Source: Polaromonas sp. JS666
GTDB lineage: Bacteria; Pseudomonadota; Gammaproteobacteria; Burkholderiales; Burkholderiaceae_C
Direction: 5' to 3'
Assembly: GCF_900103405.1 (NCBI RefSeq)
Contig: NZ_FNHX01000002.1
Coordinates: 686,496-750,495 of the forward strand
DNA length: 64,000 bases
Shown in pieces: positions 1 through 9,126 of this stretch. Numbering within the stretch: position 1 is the stretch's first letter; every line of letters starts with the position of its first letter. Under the pieces are notes generated by a model. That model had not been told where the DNA came from. It ran no database searches and saw nothing but the letters and a program-made list of their open reading frames with translations. The position numbers were made by a program, and so were the translations under genes.

Positions 1-552
1 CAGGCCAAAGCCATGGCCGCCCGGCGCGGGGGCCGCGCTGCTATGCTTGAACACCGAATCGCGGTAGCCGAAGGCGCATTGCGCGGCATTGAGGGAAAAA
101 GCCTGGCCTGTCGTCAGGTCGATGGCGTCCAGCGATTCAAAGCGGTCCTGCAGCTCCACGCCGTAGGCGCCTATGTTCTGCACCGGCGACGCGCCCACCG
201 TGCCCGGAATCAGGGCCAGGTTTTCCAGGCCGGGATAGCCGTTTTTTAAGGTCCAGCTGACCAGGTCGTGCCAGTTTTCACCGGCGCCAGCCTCGATGAT
301 CCAGGATTTGGCGTCTTCGCGCAGCAGCCGTTTGCCCATGATCTCGACCTTGAGCACCAGCGGCTTGACGTCGCCGGTCAGCACGATGTTGCTGCCGCCG
401 CCCAGCACAAACTTGGGCGCGGCCTTCAGGGCCGTATCCCGCAGCACGGCGGCGATATCGGCTTCATCGGCCACCCGGACCAGGCTCAGGGCCTTGGCCA
501 CGATGCCAAAGCTGTTGGAATGCTGGAGCGGAACGTTTTTCTCGACTAACAT
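1..552 (-). CDS. murB: UDP-N-acetylenolpyruvoylglucosamine reductase MurB (partial, N-terminal 184 residues)
   Basis: MurB reduces UDP-GlcNAc-enolpyruvate to UDP-MurNAc with NADPH and FAD, an early cytoplasmic step of peptidoglycan synthesis. The ATG at 552 opens a reading frame that runs off the left edge, so the C-terminal part is missing from the window. The FAD-binding loop GGGSN lies at residues 51-55, and the family motif [16 protein letters not shown] at about residues 116-131 contains the substrate-binding loop. The sequence reads cleanly without frameshifts. It is divergent from yajQ, whose start is 63 bp away. Identity is secure; only completeness cannot be judged. Confidence 0.95.
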   Translation of the reverse strand, partial: MLVEKNVPLQHSNSFGIVAKALSLVRVADEADIAAVLRDTALKAAPKFVLGGGSNIVLTGDVKPLVLKVEIMGKRLLREDAKSWIIEAGAGENWHDLVSWTLKNGYPGLENLALIPGTVGASPVQNIGAYGVELQDRFESLDAIDLTTGQAFSLNAAQCAFGYRDSVFKHSSAAPAPGGHGFGL

Positions 553-615
553 CCGGGGGATTGTCTCACCCCGACGCCCCTAACCGCCCCCCTCCCCCTC
601 ATAAAGACTCGCACC

Positions 616-1101
616 ATGCCCTCTTTCGACACCGTTCTTGAAGCCGATCTGGTCAAGGTCAAAAACGCCGTGGAAAACACCGGCAAGGAAATCACCACGC
701 GCTTCGACTTCAAGGGCACCTCCGCCTCCATCGAGCTCAAGGACAAGGACATCACGCTGATCGGCGACAGCGACTTCCAGCTCGACCAGATCAACGACAT
801 CCTGCGCAACAAGCTCACCAAAGCCGGCGTGGACATCCGCTTCCTCGATATCGGCAAGGCCGAAAAAATCGGCGGCGACAAGGTCAAGCAAGTGTCCAAG
901 GTGCGCAACGGCATCGAAGCCGAGCAGGCCAAAAAAATCCAGCAGCTCATCAAAGGCAGCAAGGTCAAGGTGCAGGCCTCCATCCAGGGCGACGCGGTAC
1001 GCGTGACCGGCGCCAAGCGCGACGACCTGCAGACAGCCATGGCCATGATCCGCGCAGAAATCAGCGACTTTCCGCTGAGTTTTAACAACTTCAGAGATTG
1101 A
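616..1101 (+). CDS. yajQ: YajQ family nucleotide-binding protein
   Basis: 161 residues, the usual length of the YajQ/DUF520 family, starting with the typical MPSFDTV sequence and ending with the conserved [10 protein letters not shown]. Family members fold as two ferredoxin-like domains. They have been reported to bind nucleotides, RNA or cyclic-di-GMP and to influence transcription regulators; the exact role in this organism is not visible in the sequence. The gene is divergent from murB and is followed 4 bp later by an aspartic protease gene on the same strand, so the two are probably co-transcribed. Confidence 0.95.
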   Translation: MPSFDTVLEADLVKVKNAVENTGKEITTRFDFKGTSASIELKDKDITLIGDSDFQLDQINDILRNKLTKAGVDIRFLDIGKAEKIGGDKVKQVSKVRNGIEAEQAKKIQQLIKGSKVKVQASIQGDAVRVTGAKRDDLQTAMAMIRAEISDFPLSFNNFRD

Positions 1102-1105
1102 ACAT

Positions 1106-1780
1106 ATGACCCCCAGGCTTGCCACCGCGTGCACGGCACCGCTGCTGCTGGTGTTTGCCCTGCTGCAAGGCGCAGCACAGGCCCAGACCGTGGGCCTGGC
1201 CGGCATGCTGGGAAACAAGGCCTTGCTGATTGTCGACGGCGGCCCGCCCAAGACGGTGGCGCCAGGGGAAACCCACCAGGGCGTCAAGGTGGTCTCCACC
1301 GCGGGCGACCAGGCGGTGGTGGAGCTGGGCGGCAAGCGCCATGCGCTGCGCATCGGCGAAGCGCCCATGAGTGTGGGCGCCGGCGGCGGCCCGGGCACGC
1401 AGGCCGGACAGGGCACCCGCATCGTGCTGACGGCGGGCAGCGGCGGCCACTTCATGACACAGGGCCAGATCAACGGCAAGATGGCCCAGTTCCTGGTCGA
1501 CACCGGTGCCAGCGCCGTGTCCATGTCGCTGGCCGATGCCGAACGCATGGGCATTGACTACAAATCGGGCCGGCCCGTACAGCTGACCACGGCCAACGGC
1601 CCCATCATCGGCTGGCAGACCTCGCTCGCCTCGGTGCGTGTGGGGGATGTGGAGGTGTTTAACGTGCCGGCCGTGGTGGCGGCGCGCGAGATGCCTTTTA
1701 TCCTGCTGGGCAACAGCTTCCTCACGCGCTTCCAGATGAACCGCACCAATGAAGAAATGGTCTTGACCCGGCGCTTCTAG
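1106..1780 (+). CDS. Exported retropepsin-like aspartic protease (TIGR02281/clan AA type)
   Basis: 224 residues with a hydrophobic signal peptide (residues 1 to about 26, ending AQA). The active-site motif LVDTGAS is at about 130-136, as in single-domain retroviral-type aspartic proteases, which act as dimers. The C-terminal half keeps the FILLGNSFL element that follows the flap in this family. It is predicted to act in the periplasm or at the membrane; natural substrates are not known. It starts 4 bp after yajQ and converges with plsY. The DTGA residues make catalytic activity plausible; the function beyond proteolysis is inference. Confidence 0.85.
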   Translation: MTPRLATACTAPLLLVFALLQGAAQAQTVGLAGMLGNKALLIVDGGPPKTVAPGETHQGVKVVSTAGDQAVVELGGKRHALRIGEAPMSVGAGGGPGTQAGQGTRIVLTAGSGGHFMTQGQINGKMAQFLVDTGASAVSMSLADAERMGIDYKSGRPVQLTTANGPIIGWQTSLASVRVGDVEVFNVPAVVAAREMPFILLGNSFLTRFQMNRTNEEMVLTRRF

Positions 1781-1802
1781 CCGGAACAAGGATCGCGCCG
1801 GC

Positions 1803-2435
1803 TCAGGCTTTCTTGCCGCTTCCCAGTTTCGACTCCGTGCCCTTGAGCAGCTTGTTGATGTTCTCGCGGTGGCGGTACACCAGCAGCGCGCTGATGGCGA
1901 ACATCACCAGCAGCATGGCCTTGTCGACATACCAGGCCTCCCGGTCGCCGAACAGGTAATACAGGGGCGCGAAGGCCGCCGAGACCAGGGACGCCAGCGA
2001 GGAGTAGCGCGAGAAAAAGGCGATGATCACCCAGGTCGCCAGCGTCGCCAGGCCCAGCACCCAGCTCACGCCCAGCAGCACGCCCGCCGCCGTCGCCACG
2101 CCCTTGCCGCCCTTGAACTGGAAGAACACCGGGTACAGGTGCCCGAGGAAAGCCGCGAAGCCGACGGCAGCCATCGTGCCGTCGCCCAGGCCGTAGTCGG
2201 CGCCAAACCATTTCACCAGCACCACCGGCAGCCAGCCCTTGAGGCCGTCCAGCAGCAGGGTGGCAATGGCAGCCGGCTTGCTGCCCGAGCGCAGCACATT
2301 GGTGGCGCCCGGGTTTTTGCTGCCGTAGCTTCGGGGGTCGCTCAGGCCCATGAGCTTGCTGACGATGACCGCGAAGGACAGCGAGCCGAGCAGGTAGGCC
2401 AGCAGCGTGGCGACTATTGCGTATGCGTAAATCAT
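1803..2435 (-). CDS. plsY: Acyl-phosphate:glycerol-3-phosphate acyltransferase PlsY
   Basis: PlsY transfers the acyl group from acyl-phosphate to glycerol-3-phosphate, giving lysophosphatidic acid at the inner membrane. The 210-residue protein has about five membrane segments. The three PlsY signatures are visible: [14 protein letters not shown] near residue 38, the loop with [18 protein letters not shown] in the middle, and a C-terminal VYRHRENI loop. Length and motifs match the family. It converges with the protease gene, and the ybaK gene lies upstream on the same strand with a 45-bp gap. Confidence 0.96.
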   Translation of the reverse strand: MIYAYAIVATLLAYLLGSLSFAVIVSKLMGLSDPRSYGSKNPGATNVLRSGSKPAAIATLLLDGLKGWLPVVLVKWFGADYGLGDGTMAAVGFAAFLGHLYPVFFQFKGGKGVATAAGVLLGVSWVLGLATLATWVIIAFFSRYSSLASLVSAAFAPLYYLFGDREAWYVDKAMLLVMFAISALLVYRHRENINKLLKGTESKLGSGKKA

Positions 2436-2480
2436 GTGTCCCTCTTTATGTATGGTGGCGGCCGGCCTGTAGGCCCGCGC

Positions 2481-2993
2481 TCAGCCGTAGCCGGCAGCAT
2501 TGTCCAGGCTCAGCGCGCAGTTCACCGATTTTGCACCGAGCAATGTGACACAGACCTGCGGGTCCAGCCCGACCAGGTAACCGCGGCGCCCGCCGTTGAT
2601 GGCGATTCTAGGCAAAGCTAGGATGCTTTCCTCGATATAGACCGGCATGGCCTTGCGCGTGCCGAAGGGCGAGGTGCCGCCCACCAGGTAGCCGCTGTGC
2701 CGGTTGGCGACCTCGGGCTTGCAGGGCTCCACCGACTTGGCGCCTATCTGCCGCGCCAGGTTTTTGGTCGAAACCTTGCGGTTGCCGTGCATCAGCACCA
2801 GCAGCGGCCTGGCGTCCTGGTCCTGCATGACCAGGGTCTTGACGACGGTGAAGGGATCCAAGCCCAGCACCTCGGCGCTGTGCTGGGCGCCGCCGTGCTC
2901 CAGGTACTCGTAGGGGTGCTCGGTGAAGGCCACCTTGCTGGCTTTCAGCAGCTGGGTAGCCGGCGTCTCGCTAACGTGGCCCTTCTTACTCAC
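2481..2993 (-). CDS. ybaK: YbaK/EbsC family aminoacyl-tRNA deacylase (Cys-tRNA(Pro) type)
   Basis: YbaK hydrolyses mischarged Cys-tRNA(Pro) in trans. The frame can be opened to 3011, but homologues typically begin shortly before HVSETPATQ. A GTG at 2993 preceded by GGAG about 9 bases upstream gives a 170-residue protein of the right length, so I chose it. The central YbaK-domain features are present: the KTLVMQ strand, VSTKNLARQ, and the GGTSPFGTRKAMPVYIE substrate loop. It lies upstream of plsY on the same strand. Family assignment is strong; exact tRNA specificity is inferred from the family. Confidence 0.92.
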   Translation of the reverse strand: MSKKGHVSETPATQLLKASKVAFTEHPYEYLEHGGAQHSAEVLGLDPFTVVKTLVMQDQDARPLLVLMHGNRKVSTKNLARQIGAKSVEPCKPEVANRHSGYLVGGTSPFGTRKAMPVYIEESILALPRIAINGGRRGYLVGLDPQVCVTLLGAKSVNCALSLDNAAGYG

Positions 2994-3011
2994 CAGGTCG
3001 CTCCACACCAA

Positions 3012-3098
3012 GGGTCGGCGCGGAACCGGCTTCGCCGGGCCGCAGCGGACGCCCCCCGGAGGGGGAGGCGCCGAAGGCGCGTCGGGGGGAAGCCATCT
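3012..3098. repeat. GC-rich palindromic intergenic element
   Basis: The gap between ybaK and the aldo/keto reductase gene is almost wholly made of small palindromes: CCGGCTTCGCCGG, a C-run/G-run pair (CCCCCCGGAGGGGG) and GGCGCCGAAGGCGC. Elements of this look, with the core GCCGCAGCGGACGCCCC, are common between genes in Comamonadaceae genomes. That statement is from general knowledge and was not tested here. No second full copy was noticed in the window. It may also end transcription of one of the flanking genes. Confidence 0.6.
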
Positions 3099-4160
3099 CT
3101 AGAGCGCGGGGTCCCGCAGCTCCCAGCGGATTTTGTCGATCTCGGCCAGCACTTCGGGCGTCAGCGTGGTACCCCAGGCGTCCAGGTCTTCATCGAGTTG
3201 CGCGACCGAAGTCACGCCAATGATGGTGCTGGCCACCTGCCACTTGGTGTAGCAAAAGGCCAGCGCCATTTGCGTGGGCGTCAGGCCGTTGGCGCGCGCC
3301 AGCGCGTTGTAGCGCCGCGCGGCGGCCAGCGCCTCGGGGCGGCCCCAGCGCTGCTTGCGCGTGGACTCGAATTTGGCGATGCGCGCCTCCTTGGGCGCCT
3401 TCGCGCCTTCAAAGCCCGATTCGTCGTACTTGCCCGTCAGCAGGCCGAAGCCCAGCGGTGAATAGGCCAGCAGCGAAACGCCCAGCCGATGCATGCTTTC
3501 GTCCAGGCCGTTTTCCACCGTGCGGTTGACCAGGCAATACGGGTTCTGCACCGAGGCCACGCGCGGCAGGCCGTGCTGCTCGGCCAGGCGCACGAACTCA
3601 TGCACGCCGTAAGGCGTTTCGTTCGACAGGCCTATGGCGCGCACCTTGCCCGCCTTGACCAGGCCGGCCAGCGCCTGCAGCTGTTCATGGATGGGCGTGG
3701 CCGAGCGTTCCTGCGCGGGGTTGTAATACAGCGCGCCGAAGGCCGGCACATGGCGCTCGGGCCAATGGATCTGGTACAGGTCGATGACGTCCGTCTGCAG
3801 GCGCTTCAAGCTGGCGTCGCAGGAAGCCACGATGTCCTTGGCCGTCATGCCGCTGCCTTCGCGCACCCAGGGCATGCCGCGCGAAGGGCCGGCCACCTTG
3901 CTGGCCACCAGCACCTTGGCGCGCGCCGACGGGTTTTTGGCGAACCAGTTGCCGATGATGGTTTCGGTGGCCCCGAAAGTCTCGGCGCGCGCCGGCACCG
4001 AATACATCTCGGCCGTGTCCAGGAAATTGACGCCGCGCGCCAGCGAGCGGTCCAGGATGGCGTGCGAGGTTTTTTCATCCACCTGTTCGCCAAAGGTCAT
4101 GGTGCCCAGGCAGACAGGGGTCACATGCAGGTCGCTGGAGCCGAGTTGAACTTTATTCAT
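3099..4160 (-). CDS. Aldo/keto reductase, Tas-like
   Basis: 353 residues of the NAD(P)H-dependent aldo/keto reductase family, closest in layout to E. coli Tas. The N-terminus reads LGSSDLHVTPVCLGTMTFG, followed by FLDTAEMY carrying the catalytic Asp and Tyr. A conserved Lys lies in VASKVAG, and DLYQIHWPER carries the catalytic His. The NADPH site near the end (IIGVTSVAQLDEDL) is also present. Such enzymes reduce aldehydes or ketones in the cytosol; the natural substrate cannot be told. The gene stands alone between ybaK and the ompA-like gene and is transcribed away from the latter. Confidence 0.93.
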   Translation of the reverse strand: MNKVQLGSSDLHVTPVCLGTMTFGEQVDEKTSHAILDRSLARGVNFLDTAEMYSVPARAETFGATETIIGNWFAKNPSARAKVLVASKVAGPSRGMPWVREGSGMTAKDIVASCDASLKRLQTDVIDLYQIHWPERHVPAFGALYYNPAQERSATPIHEQLQALAGLVKAGKVRAIGLSNETPYGVHEFVRLAEQHGLPRVASVQNPYCLVNRTVENGLDESMHRLGVSLLAYSPLGFGLLTGKYDESGFEGAKAPKEARIAKFESTRKQRWGRPEALAAARRYNALARANGLTPTQMALAFCYTKWQVASTIIGVTSVAQLDEDLDAWGTTLTPEVLAEIDKIRWELRDPAL

Positions 4161-4432
4161 GGGATTTGCGGGTTGAGGAGAAAAGACGACGAAAAGCGTT
4201 GTTGCGCCAATGAGAAGCGAGTGTGACGAAGTTCACAAAGCGGCTAGTTTAAGGGCTCTGAAGACGGCGTGCTGGCGGCCCCAACTCGGGCCCTTGTCTT
4301 ACAACTGCTCACCAATTGCCTGCCTAGTATTCACAGACCGGCGATTTAATCCCTGCGTGGTTGAATCCTGAACTGAATTCATCAACACATTTCAATAACG
4401 ACATCACCCAATTTTTCCCGAGGAGAATTTCC

Positions 4433-5098
4433 ATGAACAAACTGACCACCACTTCCCTGAGCTGCGCCGTCCTGGCCGCCGCCATGCTTTCCGGCTGCGC
4501 CAACATGACGGAAACCCAGTCCGACACGGCCAAGGGCGCCGGCATAGGCGCGGTCGCGGGCGCGCTGCTGGGCGCGGCCACCGGCGGCTCCAAGGGCGCG
4601 GCCACTGGCGCGGTGCTGGGCGGTGCGGTCGGCGCGGGCGGCGGCTACATCTGGTCCAAGAAGATGCAGGAACAAAAAGCCGCGATGGAACGCGCCACCG
4701 TGGGCACCGGTGTGGCCGTGAGCCAGACCACCGACAACCGCCTGAAGCTGGACATCCCCAGCGACGTCTCGTTTGACGTGGGCCGCTCGGCCATCAAGCC
4801 CAACTTCGCGCCCATCCTGAACCAGTTCGCGACCAGCCTGAACCAGAACCCGGTCACGACGGTCACCATCATCGGCCACACCGACAACACCGGCTCCGAC
4901 GCCATCAACAACCCGCTGTCGGTGGACCGCGCCGACGCGGCCCGCGACTACCTGGTCAGCCGCGGCGTGGCCCGCACCCGCATCGTGACCGACGGCCGCG
5001 GTTCGCGCGAGCCTGTGGCTGACAACAGCACGCAACAAGGTCGCGACAAGAATCGCCGCGTTGAGATCTACGTAGCCGAACAAGTTGCCGCACGCTGA
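4433..5098 (+). CDS. OmpA-family outer-membrane lipoprotein with glycine-zipper segment
   Basis: 221 residues. The ATG at 4433 follows an AGGAG at 4421 and begins a lipoprotein signal with lipobox LSGC (Cys near residue 21). Residues 35-75 are a glycine-zipper stretch (AGIGAVAGALLGAATGG), which can insert in or pack against membranes. Residues about 105-215 form an OmpA C-terminal peptidoglycan-binding domain: FDVGRSAIKP, GHTDNTGSD and NRRVEIYV, with the conserved Asp and Arg retained. It probably tethers the outer membrane to the wall. A strong terminator follows directly. Promoter elements in the 270-bp upstream gap are not obvious. Confidence 0.93.
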   Translation: MNKLTTTSLSCAVLAAAMLSGCANMTETQSDTAKGAGIGAVAGALLGAATGGSKGAATGAVLGGAVGAGGGYIWSKKMQEQKAAMERATVGTGVAVSQTTDNRLKLDIPSDVSFDVGRSAIKPNFAPILNQFATSLNQNPVTTVTIIGHTDNTGSDAINNPLSVDRADAARDYLVSRGVARTRIVTDGRGSREPVADNSTQQGRDKNRRVEIYVAEQVAAR

Positions 5099-5115
5099 GC
5101 ACAGGCTTCACTCAT

Positions 5116-5144
5116 AAAAAAAGCACCTTCGGGTGCTTTTTTTA
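5116..5144. terminator. Bidirectional rho-independent terminator (UUCG loop)
   Basis: GCACC-TTCG-GGTGC hairpin flanked by an A-run on the left and a T-run on the right, so it can end transcription from both the OmpA-family gene and the convergent acyl-CoA ligase gene. Confidence 0.9.
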
Positions 5145-5152
5145 TGCCTGCG

Positions 5153-6922
5153 TCAGGCCGGCGACTGCGCCTTGAACCGCGCTTCTTCCTGCAGCCGCAA
5201 CACGCGCCTTTGCACCTTTCCCGTGGTCGTCATGGGCAGCGCATCTATGAATTCAATCTCCTTGGGGTACTCGTAAGGCGCCAGCATGGTTTTGACATGC
5301 GCCTGCAGCCTGGCGGTGAGCTCTTCGTCAAACCCGGCCGCACCGCCCGGATGCGCCGCGCGGGCCGCGACCTGGTCGGGCGCGATCACCACATAGGCCT
5401 TGACGACGGCGCCGCGTTCGCGGTCGGGCTTGGGCACCACGGCCGCGTTGGCGACGGCCGCGTGCTTGACCAGGCAGTTCTCGATCTCGCCGGGGCCTAT
5501 GCGGTAGCCCGCGGCCTTGAACACGTCGTCGGCGCGGCCCTCGTACCAGAGGTAGCCCTCGGCATCGCGGCGCGCCAGGTCGCCGGTGCGGCACCAGTCG
5601 CCGGTGAACTTGTTGCGGGTGGCCTCTTCTTTTTTCCAGTAACCCAGGAAAAAGATAGGGTCGGGATCGCCGTGCACGTCATAACGGTTCACCGAGACAT
5701 CGCCCGGCACGCCCACCGGGCATTCATGGCCCTCATCGTCTATCACCGCGACGCGGTGGCCCGGGTAGCCTTTGCCCATGCTGCCCGGCCGGGCGGGCCA
5801 GAAGCGGCTGCAGTTGCCCACGACGTAGTTGATTTCGGTCTGGCCGAACATTTCATTGACGGTCACGCCCAACTGCTCCTGGCAGTAGGCAAACACCGCA
5901 TCGCCCACAGCCTCGCCTGCGCTCATCATGGCTTGCAATGTCAACTTGAAGTGCTGCCCGGGCCGGGGGTAAGCCTTCATCATGGCCTTGAGGGCCGTGG
6001 GGAACAAAAAGGTGTGCGTCACACCCTGCTCCGCCATCAGGCTGAAGGCCAGCTCAGGGCTGAAGCGCCCGTTAAAAGCGACGATGGGCCGGCCGAAATA
6101 AAGGCTGGGCAACAAGGCATCCATCAAGCCTCCAGTCCATGCCCAGTCCGCCGGAGACCAGAACACCGCGTCCGATTTTTTGTTCGTTTTGCCGTCGAAA
6201 CCAAACCAGTTGTGGCTGCAGACAAAACCCGGCAGGTTGCCTATCAGCGCGCGGTGCGGCAGCAGCGCGCCCTTGGGCGGGCCCGTGGTGCCGCTGGTGT
6301 AGATCAGGATGGCGCCTTCGTCGGCCTTGGTCTTGGCGGCCGTGAAGACGCCTTTTTGCGCCGCCAGCGCGGTTTCATAGTCCATATCGCCCTGGCCCCG
6401 GGCGCTGCCGGCGGCGATCACCGTGCGCAGCGCCGGGCAGTTGCCGCGAATGGCCTTGAGGCTGGCAATGGAGCTTTCATCGCAAATGGCCACCGCGGCA
6501 TCGCTGTCCTGCAGCCGGTATTCCAGCGCCTCGGGCCCAAACAGCATGGACAGCGGCATGGCCACCGCGCCCATCTGGAACACCGCCATATAGGCCACGG
6601 CGGTTTCCAGGCGCTGCGGCATCACGATGGCGACGCGGTCGCCGCGCTGCACACCCAGGCCCGTCAACACCTGGCTCAGCGCATCGGCGGCCTTTTGCAG
6701 CTCCTGGAAGCTGTGCAACACCGTCTTTGCGCCCGGCTTGTGCTCGCGTATCGCGGTCCGGGGCTGCTCGCGCGCCCAGCGGCTGCAGCAGGCCTCGGCG
6801 ATGTTGAAAAATTCATCCACCTGCCAGCGAAAGCCGGCGTGCAGCGCCGCGTAGTGGTCAGATTGGGCGCCGGCCGGCTTGTCCCTGTGTTGACTGCGCT
6901 GTGGTTCATGTCTCTTTATCAT
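5153..6922 (-). CDS. AMP-binding acyl-CoA synthetase (acetyl-/medium-chain acyl-CoA ligase type)
   Basis: About 589 residues of the ANL superfamily. It should activate a carboxylic acid to acyl-AMP and then acyl-CoA. The P-loop YTSGTTGPPKG is near residue 210, and the A5 motif MFGQTEINYVVGN, the A7 motif TGDLARRDAEGYLWYEGRADD, and the C-terminal TTTGKVQRRVLR with the catalytic Lys are all present. The frame extends to a TTG at 6931, but the ATG at 6922 is the better start. That leaves only 8 bp to the start of the divergent hydrolase gene. Overall sequence resembles short/medium-chain acid ligases; the true substrate is unknown. Confidence 0.92.
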   Translation of the reverse strand: MIKRHEPQRSQHRDKPAGAQSDHYAALHAGFRWQVDEFFNIAEACCSRWAREQPRTAIREHKPGAKTVLHSFQELQKAADALSQVLTGLGVQRGDRVAIVMPQRLETAVAYMAVFQMGAVAMPLSMLFGPEALEYRLQDSDAAVAICDESSIASLKAIRGNCPALRTVIAAGSARGQGDMDYETALAAQKGVFTAAKTKADEGAILIYTSGTTGPPKGALLPHRALIGNLPGFVCSHNWFGFDGKTNKKSDAVFWSPADWAWTGGLMDALLPSLYFGRPIVAFNGRFSPELAFSLMAEQGVTHTFLFPTALKAMMKAYPRPGQHFKLTLQAMMSAGEAVGDAVFAYCQEQLGVTVNEMFGQTEINYVVGNCSRFWPARPGSMGKGYPGHRVAVIDDEGHECPVGVPGDVSVNRYDVHGDPDPIFFLGYWKKEEATRNKFTGDWCRTGDLARRDAEGYLWYEGRADDVFKAAGYRIGPGEIENCLVKHAAVANAAVVPKPDRERGAVVKAYVVIAPDQVAARAAHPGGAAGFDEELTARLQAHVKTMLAPYEYPKEIEFIDALPMTTTGKVQRRVLRLQEEARFKAQSPA

Positions 6923-6930
6923 GGGATCCA

Positions 6931-7869
6931 ATGTACAAAGAAAAACGCTCTTCCCGCAGCGAGTTTGTCCCTATACGCGGCCTCAGTTACCACGTCCGCC
7001 TCTGGGAAAGCCCCTCGGGCACAAACCCCGCGCTGCCGCCGCTGCTGTTGGTCCATGGCTGGATGGACGTGGCCGCTTCCTACCAGTTCATGGTGGACGC
7101 CCTGTCCGACGCCTTCGTGCAAGGCCGAACCATCATCGCACCCGACTGGCGCGGCTTTGGGCTCACGGGCTCGGGCCCGGACGGCAGCCCCGCCGACAAC
7201 TACTGGTTTGCCGATTACCTCGCCGACCTGGATTTTTTGCTCGACCATTACGCGGGCGAGCAGCCCGTGGACCTGGTCGGCCACAGCATGGGCGGCAATG
7301 TCGCCATGCTGTATGCCGGCGTGCGGCCGGCGCGCATACGCCGGCTGGTCAACCTCGAAGGCTTCGGCCTGCCGCCCAGCAAGCCCGAACAGGCGCCGGG
7401 CCGTTATGCCAAATGGATGGACGAGCTCAAAAGCCTGCAGCGCGGTGAACTCGCGCTCAAGGCCTATGACAGCGTGGACGGCGTGGCGCGCCGCCTCATG
7501 AAGACCAACCCGCGCCTGTCGGCCGACAAAGCGGGCTGGCTGGCCGGCCACTGGGCACGGCCCGATGCGGCGGGGAAATGGCAAATCCTGGGCGAGGCCG
7601 CGCACAAGATCACCAGCGCCCAGCTTTACCGCGTCGACGAGGCGCTGGCGATCTACCGCTGCATCAGCGCGCCCACGCTGGCCGTCGAGGCCTCCGACGA
7701 TTCGCTGGCCACCTGGTGGCAGGGCAAATACAGCCTGGACCAGTACCACGAGCGCCTGAAACAGGTGGCCCAGGCCCGTGTCGCCGTGATCCAGGACGCC
7801 GGCCACATGCTGCACCACGACCAGCCGGAACAGCTGGCAACACTGATTGAGGGCTTTCTGGAGCAATAG
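6931..7869 (+). CDS. Alpha/beta-fold hydrolase
   Basis: 312 residues. The oxyanion strand LLLVHGWMDVAASYQF comes early, the nucleophile elbow GHSMGGNVA carries the catalytic Ser, and the catalytic His is in DAGHMLHHDQPE near the C-terminus. This is a general esterase, thioesterase or lactonase fold with no visible signal peptide, so it is likely cytosolic. It begins head to head with an acyl-CoA ligase gene only 8 bp away, so its promoter must lie inside that gene. The pairing suggests, but does not prove, linked acyl-ester or acyl-CoA chemistry. Substrate unknown. Confidence 0.9.
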   Translation: MYKEKRSSRSEFVPIRGLSYHVRLWESPSGTNPALPPLLLVHGWMDVAASYQFMVDALSDAFVQGRTIIAPDWRGFGLTGSGPDGSPADNYWFADYLADLDFLLDHYAGEQPVDLVGHSMGGNVAMLYAGVRPARIRRLVNLEGFGLPPSKPEQAPGRYAKWMDELKSLQRGELALKAYDSVDGVARRLMKTNPRLSADKAGWLAGHWARPDAAGKWQILGEAAHKITSAQLYRVDEALAIYRCISAPTLAVEASDDSLATWWQGKYSLDQYHERLKQVAQARVAVIQDAGHMLHHDQPEQLATLIEGFLEQ

Positions 7870-7942
7870 TCCCTGTGTCGTGAGAAAATGACGGGTTCAG
7901 CCGCCCTCTTGCGGCTACCACCTTATTCAGGACAGAAGAACC

Positions 7943-9047
7943 ATGGAAGCAGAACGCATCAACCTCATCAGCAACCAGCTTGTGGACCTCAGCAACCGGG
8001 TCAACGAGCTTCGGGGGTATCTTTGACTACCCTGCCAAAGAACGAAAGCTGAACGAAGTCAACGCCGCGCTGGAAGACCCGAAAGTCTGGGACAACCCCA
8101 AGCGCGCGCAGGAACTCGGCAAGGAAAAAAAATCGCTGGAAGACGTGGTCCACGTCATCGACCGCCTGAGCTCTGAGCTCTCCGACAACAGCGAGCTCTT
8201 CGAGATGTCCAAGGGCGAAGGCGACGACGCCGGCATGGCGACGATTGAAGGCGAGGCCGCCAAGATCGCCGCCGAGGTCGAAAAAATGGAATTCCGCCGG
8301 ATGTTCAACAACCCGGCCGATCCCCTGCCCTGCTTCCTGGACATCCAGGCCGGCGCCGGCGGCACCGAAGCCTGCGACTGGGCCAGCATGCTGCTGCGCC
8401 AGTACCTCAAGTACGCCGAGCGCAAGGGCTTCAAGACCACGGTCGAGGACGAATCGCCCGGCGACACCGCCGGCATCAAGGGCGCGACCATCAAGATCGA
8501 GGGCGAATACGCCTTCGGCCTGCTGCGCACCGAAACCGGCGTGCACCGCCTGGTACGCAAGTCGCCGTTTGACTCCTCGGGCGGGCGGCATACCTCGTTT
8601 GCCTCGGTGTTTGTCTATCCCGAAATCGACGACTCCATCGAGATCGAGATCAACCCCGCCGACGTGCGCACCGACACCTTCCGCGCCAGCGGCGCCGGCG
8701 GCCAGCACATCAACAAGACCGACTCGGCCGTGCGCCTGACGCACATCCCGACCGGCATCGTGGTGCAGTGCCAGGACGGCCGCAGCCAGCACAGCAACCG
8801 CGACGTGGCCTGGAAGCGCCTGCGCTCGCGGCTGTACGACTTCGAGTTGCGCAAGCAGCAGGAAGCCCAGCAAAAGCTGGAAGACACCAAGACCGACGTG
8901 GGCTGGGGCCACCAGATCCGCAGCTACGTGCTGGACAACAGCCGCATCAAGGACCTGCGCACCAACGTCGAGGTCTCGGCCACGCAGAAAGTGCTGGACG
9001 GGGACCTGGACGTTTTTATCGAAGCCTCGCTGAAGCAGGGCGTTTGA
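7943..9047 (+). CDS. prfB: Peptide chain release factor 2 (programmed +1 frameshift)
   Basis: RF2 ends translation at UGA and UAA. The gene opens at ATG 7943, reads 27 codons to CTT (8021-8023), meets an in-frame TGA (8024-8026) and continues in the +1 frame from GAC at 8025 to 9047. The join (7943..8023, 8025..9047) gives 367 residues, close to the family's usual 365. The stop-recognition tripeptide SPF is at about 207-209 and the catalytic GGQ at about 252-254. RF2 level is self-regulated: low RF2 lets ribosomes pause at the UGA and shift. The next gene, pepN, follows after about 80 bp. Confidence 0.97.
8012..8027 (+). promoter_or_regulatory. prfB autoregulatory +1 frameshift site
   Basis: CGGGGG at 8012-8017 is the internal Shine-Dalgarno-like element, followed by TAT and the slippery CTT-TGA-C at 8021-8027. 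It is nearly identical to the E. coli RF2 recoding site, with the same spacing of the G-rich element to CTT. Confidence 0.96.
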
Positions 9048-9126
9048 TGCCCGCGGCGGCCGGCGCGGCCCCGGGGGTTTTGTTGAGTGATTGTTTGAGT
9101 TTTAGATTGTTTTTGAGGAAGTAGCC

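Noticed and set aside
5144..7501. 785-codon plus-strand open frame over the acyl-CoA ligase gene
   Set aside because: It is the mirror of a strongly conserved AMP-binding protein on the other strand and has low-complexity His/Gly/Arg-rich content.
7943..8026. prfB as a broken gene because of the in-frame TGA at codon 28
   Set aside because: The stop is the known programmed frameshift site of RF2.
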